Below, in pieces: positions 61,601-62,666 of a stretch of DNA of 62,666 nucleotides (within the stretch, counting starts at the first letter, position 1; every line of letters begins with the position of its first letter). The notes beneath the pieces are model-generated. The model searched no databases, was not told where the DNA came from, and saw only the letters and a list, made by a program, of their open reading frames with translations. This DNA is from Bradyrhizobium tropiciagri (GTDB taxonomy: Bacteria > Pseudomonadota > Alphaproteobacteria > Rhizobiales > Xanthobacteraceae), in contig NZ_LFLZ01000053.1 of the NCBI RefSeq assembly GCF_001189845.1, forward strand, positions 1 to 62,666, in the 5' to 3' direction. Position numbers and translations under genes: made by a program.

Positions 61601-62666
61601 AACCCGCTGGCGGCGACGCTGGCGCCGGTTGCGGCGAGCGGGGTCGAGGGCTCGGCGATTGCGTTCAATGTCGGGCTGACGCTGAACAAGCTGGTCGGCG
61701 ATGCGGCCGGCACCAACACGCTGAACAGCCTGGTGATCAGTGCGATCCCGGTCGGGGCGACGCTGGCGGACGGCAACGGTCACAGCTTCACGGCAAGCGC
61801 CGGCCAGACGTCGGTTGACGTGGCCGGCTGGACTCTGGGTTCGCTCACCGTGAGCCCGGTCAACGACACCAATTTCACGCTGACACTTGCGGCGACCGAG
61901 AAGGACGCCGAGGGCAATATTGGCCCGGTGACCAATGCGACCGAGGCGGTGACCGTCAATCCGTTGGCGGCGACGCTGGCGCCGGTTGCGGCGAGCGGGG
62001 TCGAGGGCTCGGCGATTGCGCTCAATGTCGGGCTGACGCTGAACAAGCTGGCGGGCGATGCAGCCGGCACCAACACGCTGAACAGCCTGGTGATCAGTGG
62101 GGCGACGGCGGGTGCAGTGCTGAGCGACGGGACGGTGGCGCATACCTATACCTTCGGTGGTCCATCCAACAGCGTGGATGTCCACGCCTGGAATCTGTCG
62201 AGCCTGACGATCCAGCCGGCCAACGACAGCAACTTTGTGCTGAACCTTGCGGCGATCGAGAAGGACGCGGAGGGCAACATTGGCCCGGTGACCAATGCGA
62301 CCGAGGCGGTGACCGTCAACCCGCTGGCGCCGACGCTGAATCCTGTCGATTCCGTGGGCAATGAGAATTCGGCCATAGCCGTCGACTTAGGAGCGGTCGT
62401 TAGCGGATTTTCCGGAGATCACAACAGTTTTGCATTGTTGGTGATCGGTGGGATTCCAGTGGGAGCCACGCTGTCGGATGGTGCGGGAGGTCACTCCTTT
62501 ACCGCCGTGACGGGGGCTACATCGGCAGATGTGAGCGGCTGGAGTCTTTCCAACCTGAAGATCACGCCTCCCACAGAGTTCGAAGGACAGTTTACGCTTT
62601 CAGTAACGGCAACTGAGAAGGACGGCGAAGGAAATCTCAGTTCTTCGACTCTGAACAGTGTGCATG
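58697..62666 (+). CDS. Giant DUF4347 repeat surface protein (3' end beyond window)
   Basis: The frame opens at ATG 58697 (AGGA eight bases upstream) and stays open to the window edge, at least 1323 residues. There is no Sec signal. Residues about 38-200 form a DUF4347 domain (EIAFIDRGIDDLETLLAGI, AIHVIAHGTPGEV, IALWACHVANED). Its H94-G95 and C137 are placed like a caspase-type His-Cys dyad, which is inference. A beta region and RTX-like glycine/aspartate stretch follow (near 352-395, GAGADVLTGGIGSDYFVY). An Ig-like domain comes next, and then 119-residue repeats from about residue 730. Similar proteins are large secreted adhesins, often exported by type I systems. The exporter at 50128 could serve it. 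Confidence 0.82.
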   Translation, partial: MIAQSKVASASPNTSVAIAKFGLNHCQCGAFAGASSKREIAFIDRGIDDLETLLAGIRSDVEAILLSNNEPAPRQMARALKGRRGLEAIHVIAHGTPGEVSFAGGALTKEGVQASGRDLARIGLALAPDGQIALWACHVANEDAQASDLVMCLAAACGVRVAASRGKVGHASKGGVWHLDSAAPPITDHAIRTYQGVLDSGNGTTVDNLNVLDAIKTNDTNGVEYIYWGDISTFLTTSANATQTVTIQQAFQAGQLLLTFQVGSNYYTIGYNSAASVYYQGTLATGFFLEQTDQYGTPVGHFDAITGQTVSGSPQTLISGFTGAISNFVSQINNLGLFASTTQLITDTIDGSAGKDNIQGIASNAAIHNIIQGGAGADVLTGGIGSDYFVYARATDSPAAGQLNSGGQLAQTWDQITNFQVGSDKLDFSQLISDQSVSSAGGVTAFAAGLAEFRWFGPQPANTGSMGPANGYGVWYTPDGSGGVYVYADTNGDGVADLKFDVAGVTALNPSDFVAVDPPSAFAVHIDPIEPTQSNPWLINLADASAPITVTGTVTHFTPSAHLIINLNGHSYTATVAANGTWSAVIPAGDLAHASLPDGTYTLSAVVKVGSSTAASDSHSVTVDETPPTVTWGASTPGVEGTAIHLGTLAASDAAGIVSLMVSAIPVGATLTDGTHTFTATSGLTSVDVHTWNLSTLTITPPNDTNFSLAAVATDGSGNSNTAVLEALTVNPLAATLAPVAASGVEGSAIALNVGLTLNKLAGDAAGTNTLNSLVISAIPVGATLADGNGHSFTATSGHTSVDLAGWNLGTLTVTPANDTNFVLNLAATEKDAEGNIGPLTTATEAVTVNPLAATLAPVAASGVEGSAIALNVGLTLNKLAGDAAGTNTLNSLVISAIPVGATLADGNGHSFTATSGHTSVDLAGWNLGTLTVTAANDTNFVLNLAATEKDAESNIGPLTTATEAVTVNPLAATLAPVAASGVEGSAIAFNVGLTLNKLVGDAAGTNTLNSLVISAIPVGATLADGNGHSFTASAGQTSVDVAGWTLGSLTVSPVNDTNFTLTLAATEKDAEGNIGPVTNATEAVTVNPLAATLAPVAASGVEGSAIALNVGLTLNKLAGDAAGTNTLNSLVISGATAGAVLSDGTVAHTYTFGGPSNSVDVHAWNLSSLTIQPANDSNFVLNLAAIEKDAEGNIGPVTNATEAVTVNPLAPTLNPVDSVGNENSAIAVDLGAVVSGFSGDHNSFALLVIGGIPVGATLSDGAGGHSFTAVTGATSADVSGWSLSNLKITPPTEFEGQFTLSVTATEKDGEGNLSSSTLNSVH
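60884..62310 (+). repeat. Tandem 357-bp repeats in DUF4347 protein
   Basis: Units of 357 bases (119 codons) begin near VNPLAATLAPVAASGVEG and contain VGATLADGNGHSFTA and AATEKDAEGNIGP. Three (60884-61954) are nearly identical at DNA level and a fourth is diverged in the middle. A more distant unit precedes them (60590-60883) and another begins at about 62311 and runs to the edge. The array may continue beyond the window. Confidence 0.88.

Noticed and set aside
1..62666. tRNA, rRNA, prophage or complete insertion sequence
   Set aside because: No cloverleaf, ribosomal segment, integrase, phage structural gene or complete transposase was seen; only a short IS110-like fragment at 57161.

Overview
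The window reads as chromosome of a GC-rich alphaproteobacterium, most likely Bradyrhizobium or a close relative. The clues are the codon bias, the small rhizobial intergenic palindromes (near 1, 14179, 16081, 26198 and 34231), and many solute-binding-protein-dependent transporters of the branched-chain amino acid/urea type. This placement is inference from gene style; no rRNA or tRNA is present.

Positions 367-14144 form an amide-utilisation region. A divergent amiC-amiR pair (amide sensor and ANTAR antiterminator) faces a long collinear run: amidase, acetamidase/formamidase, a UrtABCDE/FmdDEF-like ABC importer, an SDR and a second amidase. A NylB-like serine hydrolase and a LuxR-type regulator follow, diverging over an 18-bp dyad. 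Positions 14484-26177 hold a gamma-glutamyltransferase-like Ntn hydrolase, a YtcJ-like amidohydrolase, a CobW-type metal GTPase, a second branched-chain-type ABC importer, a periplasmic copper amine oxidase and a small secreted partner. Two exact inverted copies of one palindromic element bracket the amidohydrolase-to-amine-oxidase unit. Positions 26287-34233 add two class III aminotransferases, a HAD hydrolase, a Tm-1-like UPF0261 protein, an aldehyde dehydrogenase and two SDRs. Together these genes could import amides and amines, hydrolyse or oxidise them, and pass the resulting amino acids and aldehydes to central metabolism. The true substrates cannot be read from sequence.

Four genes in the catabolic part (permease near 6682, ATPase near 20924, HAD near 28296, aminotransferase near 31998-32003) look frameshifted. 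Each break can be repaired by restoring one G or C to a doublet (two bases in the aminotransferase). That pattern fits consensus error at least as well as gene decay.

Positions 34410-37309 carry small secreted proteins, including two tandem DUF3617-like paralogues. Positions 37546-54266 are a full Lap-type adhesin system. It has a 3328-residue type I secreted adhesin with 14 tandem 181-residue repeats, and convergent genes for a LapG-like cysteine protease, membrane-fusion protein, ABC exporter and TolC-like channel. No LapD-like receptor is in the window.

Positions 54524-58393 are a looser stretch: a secreted protein, a NYN-domain protein, a lipoprotein-like gene with a decayed copy, an IS110-like remnant and a 35-residue membrane protein. 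From 58394 to the right edge lies a small TTG-start gene and then a second giant surface protein with an N-terminal DUF4347 domain and 119-residue repeats, cut off by the window end.
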